A stretch of 6,974 nt of DNA from an uncultured Eubacteriales bacterium (GTDB taxonomy: Bacteria > Bacillota > Clostridia > Oscillospirales > Acutalibacteraceae). The stretch is taken from the NCBI GenBank assembly GCA_902462035.1, contig CABQAC010000113.1:1-6974 (forward strand), given 5' to 3'. This document shows positions 6,044 through 6,974 of the stretch, one piece after another. Within the stretch, counting starts at the first letter, position 1, and the number at the start of each line of letters is the position of its first letter. The notes below the pieces were generated by a model, which did no database searches, was not told the origin of the DNA, and worked only from the letters and a program-made list of their open reading frames with translations. Position numbers and translations under genes: made by a program.

Positions 6044-6974
6044 TTACTTGCCAACAGTGCGGTTGTAAGCCTGCCGGTCTACTTCCAACTGTTCCTTGTA
6101 ACCCAAGCGCTCAATCTCCGCAAGGAAGGCATTCCAGTCGCTGTCGTTGTTGGGATTCATGTTGCCAACAACAAACTGCGCCATGCATTCCTTCACGTAC
6201 GCACGGATCGCCGTACGGCTTTCTACCGTTTTGTCCTTTTCTTCCTGGGTGTAGATAATTTTGGCCACAACCTCGTCCGGCTTGTAGTCAATATAGTTCG
6301 CCACCGCGTGAGCGTTGAGAACGTTTTTGATGTTCGCCAGATCGTCGGGATCATCCACTACCAGGCCGGCTTCCGTGTTCTTCCGCTCGATGTTGGGCAG
6401 CGCGGCGCCCTGCCAGATGGAATTGGTCTCACGGCCCCAAACATTGTTCAGAACCTTGATGACGGCAGGATAGCCGATGTCATCATACAATCCCTTTTCG
6501 CCGTCCTGCGCATAACGCCAGTCGGTACCTTCGATACCAAAACGCTTAATGATGGAATAGTCCTTGTCACCGTAACCGGCGCTCAGGAAAGCGAACGCCG
6601 CTTCGGGGCTGGCGCAGTCCTTGGTAATGAAAGCTGCCATGGCAGGTACAGCCGGTGTCCAAGTCACATTTTTAGCACCTTTGGGACCTTCAATCGCGTT
6701 CACCGCGTCATACATCGTGATGTGTGCATCGTCGATACCGCCGGTACCGCCGGACACGCCGATGGCCACAATGGGATCCTCCGCGTTCATGGTAGCCAAA
6801 TATTGGGTGTTATCCTGGGTAAAGGAGTTGGGGCTGAGCAATCCTTCGTCCGCCAGCTTACGGCAATAGATCAGGCCCTCACGGAACTCGTCTTTGTCAT
6901 ACGCCACATCCAGCTGACCGTCTTTCACAATAAAGCGGTCGTCGGTGTTATCCATATAAATGAACGAGTTCATC
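6044..6974 (-). CDS. Extracellular solute-binding protein of a carbohydrate ABC importer, C-terminal part (partial)
   Basis: About 310 residues of open frame run from the window edge to the TAA at 6044-6046. The Met at 6973 is probably internal, because the frame continues past the edge and the signal peptide and lipobox Cys expected of this family are not present. The protein resembles the LplA-like group of sugar-binding lipoproteins in Firmicutes, usually around 500 residues or more, so more than half may be present. Supporting stretches, numbered from the first visible codon, are FREGLIYCRKLADEGLL near 30-46, the substrate-cleft-like region VTWTPAVPAMAAFITKDC near 103-120, and ASPEAAFAFL near 121-130, the usual helix counting remaining domains. 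The C-terminal segment is helical and charged, ending YNRTVGK. It would sit on the outer membrane face and deliver oligosaccharides to two permeases, which must lie upstream outside the window. A terminator follows, so this gene closes its operon. The exact sugar cannot be told. Confidence 0.85.
   Translation of the reverse strand, partial: MNSFIYMDNTDDRFIVKDGQLDVAYDKDEFREGLIYCRKLADEGLLSPNSFTQDNTQYLATMNAEDPIVAIGVSGGTGGIDDAHITMYDAVNAIEGPKGAKNVTWTPAVPAMAAFITKDCASPEAAFAFLSAGYGDKDYSIIKRFGIEGTDWRYAQDGEKGLYDDIGYPAVIKVLNNVWGRETNSIWQGAALPNIERKNTEAGLVVDDPDDLANIKNVLNAHAVANYIDYKPDEVVAKIIYTQEEKDKTVESRTAIRAYVKECMAQFVVGNMNPNNDSDWNAFLAEIERLGYKEQLEVDRQAYNRTVGK

Noticed and set aside
1..6974. CRISPR array, tRNA/rRNA, insertion sequence, toxin-antitoxin or phage-defence module
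   Set aside because: I saw no regularly spaced repeats, RNA gene signatures, transposase motifs, flanking inverted repeats or small paired genes. Nearly all the sequence is explained by the six genes listed.

Overview
The window looks like a carbohydrate-use region of a Gram-positive Firmicute, most likely an anaerobic Clostridia or Oscillospiraceae-type bacterium. The clues are purine-rich Shine-Dalgarno sites (AAGGAGG, AGGAAGGG), an LplA-type sugar-binding protein, a paired multidrug-type ABC exporter and cytosolic glycoside hydrolases. Base composition looks moderately GC-rich by eye. The genus cannot be named from the sequence alone. All six genes lie on the minus strand, so transcription runs from high to low coordinates.

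Layout in the direction of transcription: (1) 6974-6044 is the C-terminal part of an extracellular solute-binding protein of a carbohydrate ABC importer. Its N-terminus lies outside the window. (2) 6027-5997 is a strong intrinsic terminator that ends this transcript. (3) 5953-5925 is a probable sigma-A promoter. (4) 5887-4154 and 4041-2287 encode the two halves of a heterodimeric ABC exporter of the BmrCD/TM287-288 type. The first half carries a degenerate ATPase site and the second a consensus catalytic site. (5) 2237-975 encodes a cytosolic GH43 glycosidase with a C-terminal CBM6-like domain. (6) 943-164 encodes a uridine phosphorylase-like nucleoside phosphorylase. (7) 104-1 is the start of a GH95 (alpha-L-fucosidase/galactosidase family) gene that runs off the window.

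The gaps between the last five genes are short (112, 49, 31 and 59 bp) and I see no terminator in them. They may therefore form one transcription unit running from the exporter into the sugar genes. In the simplest reading, the binding protein belongs to an importer that brings oligosaccharides into the cell. GH43 and GH95 then trim arabinosyl/xylosyl and fucosyl/galactosyl residues in the cytosol, because neither visible N-terminus carries a signal peptide. The exporter and the nucleoside phosphorylase do not fit this pathway obviously and are the main curiosity.

I found no CRISPR array, mobile element, tRNA, rRNA or clearly undescribed system. The gene families are all recognisable. The points worth a second look are the gene combination, a few short repeats and palindromes in the gaps, and the asymmetric ATPase motifs.
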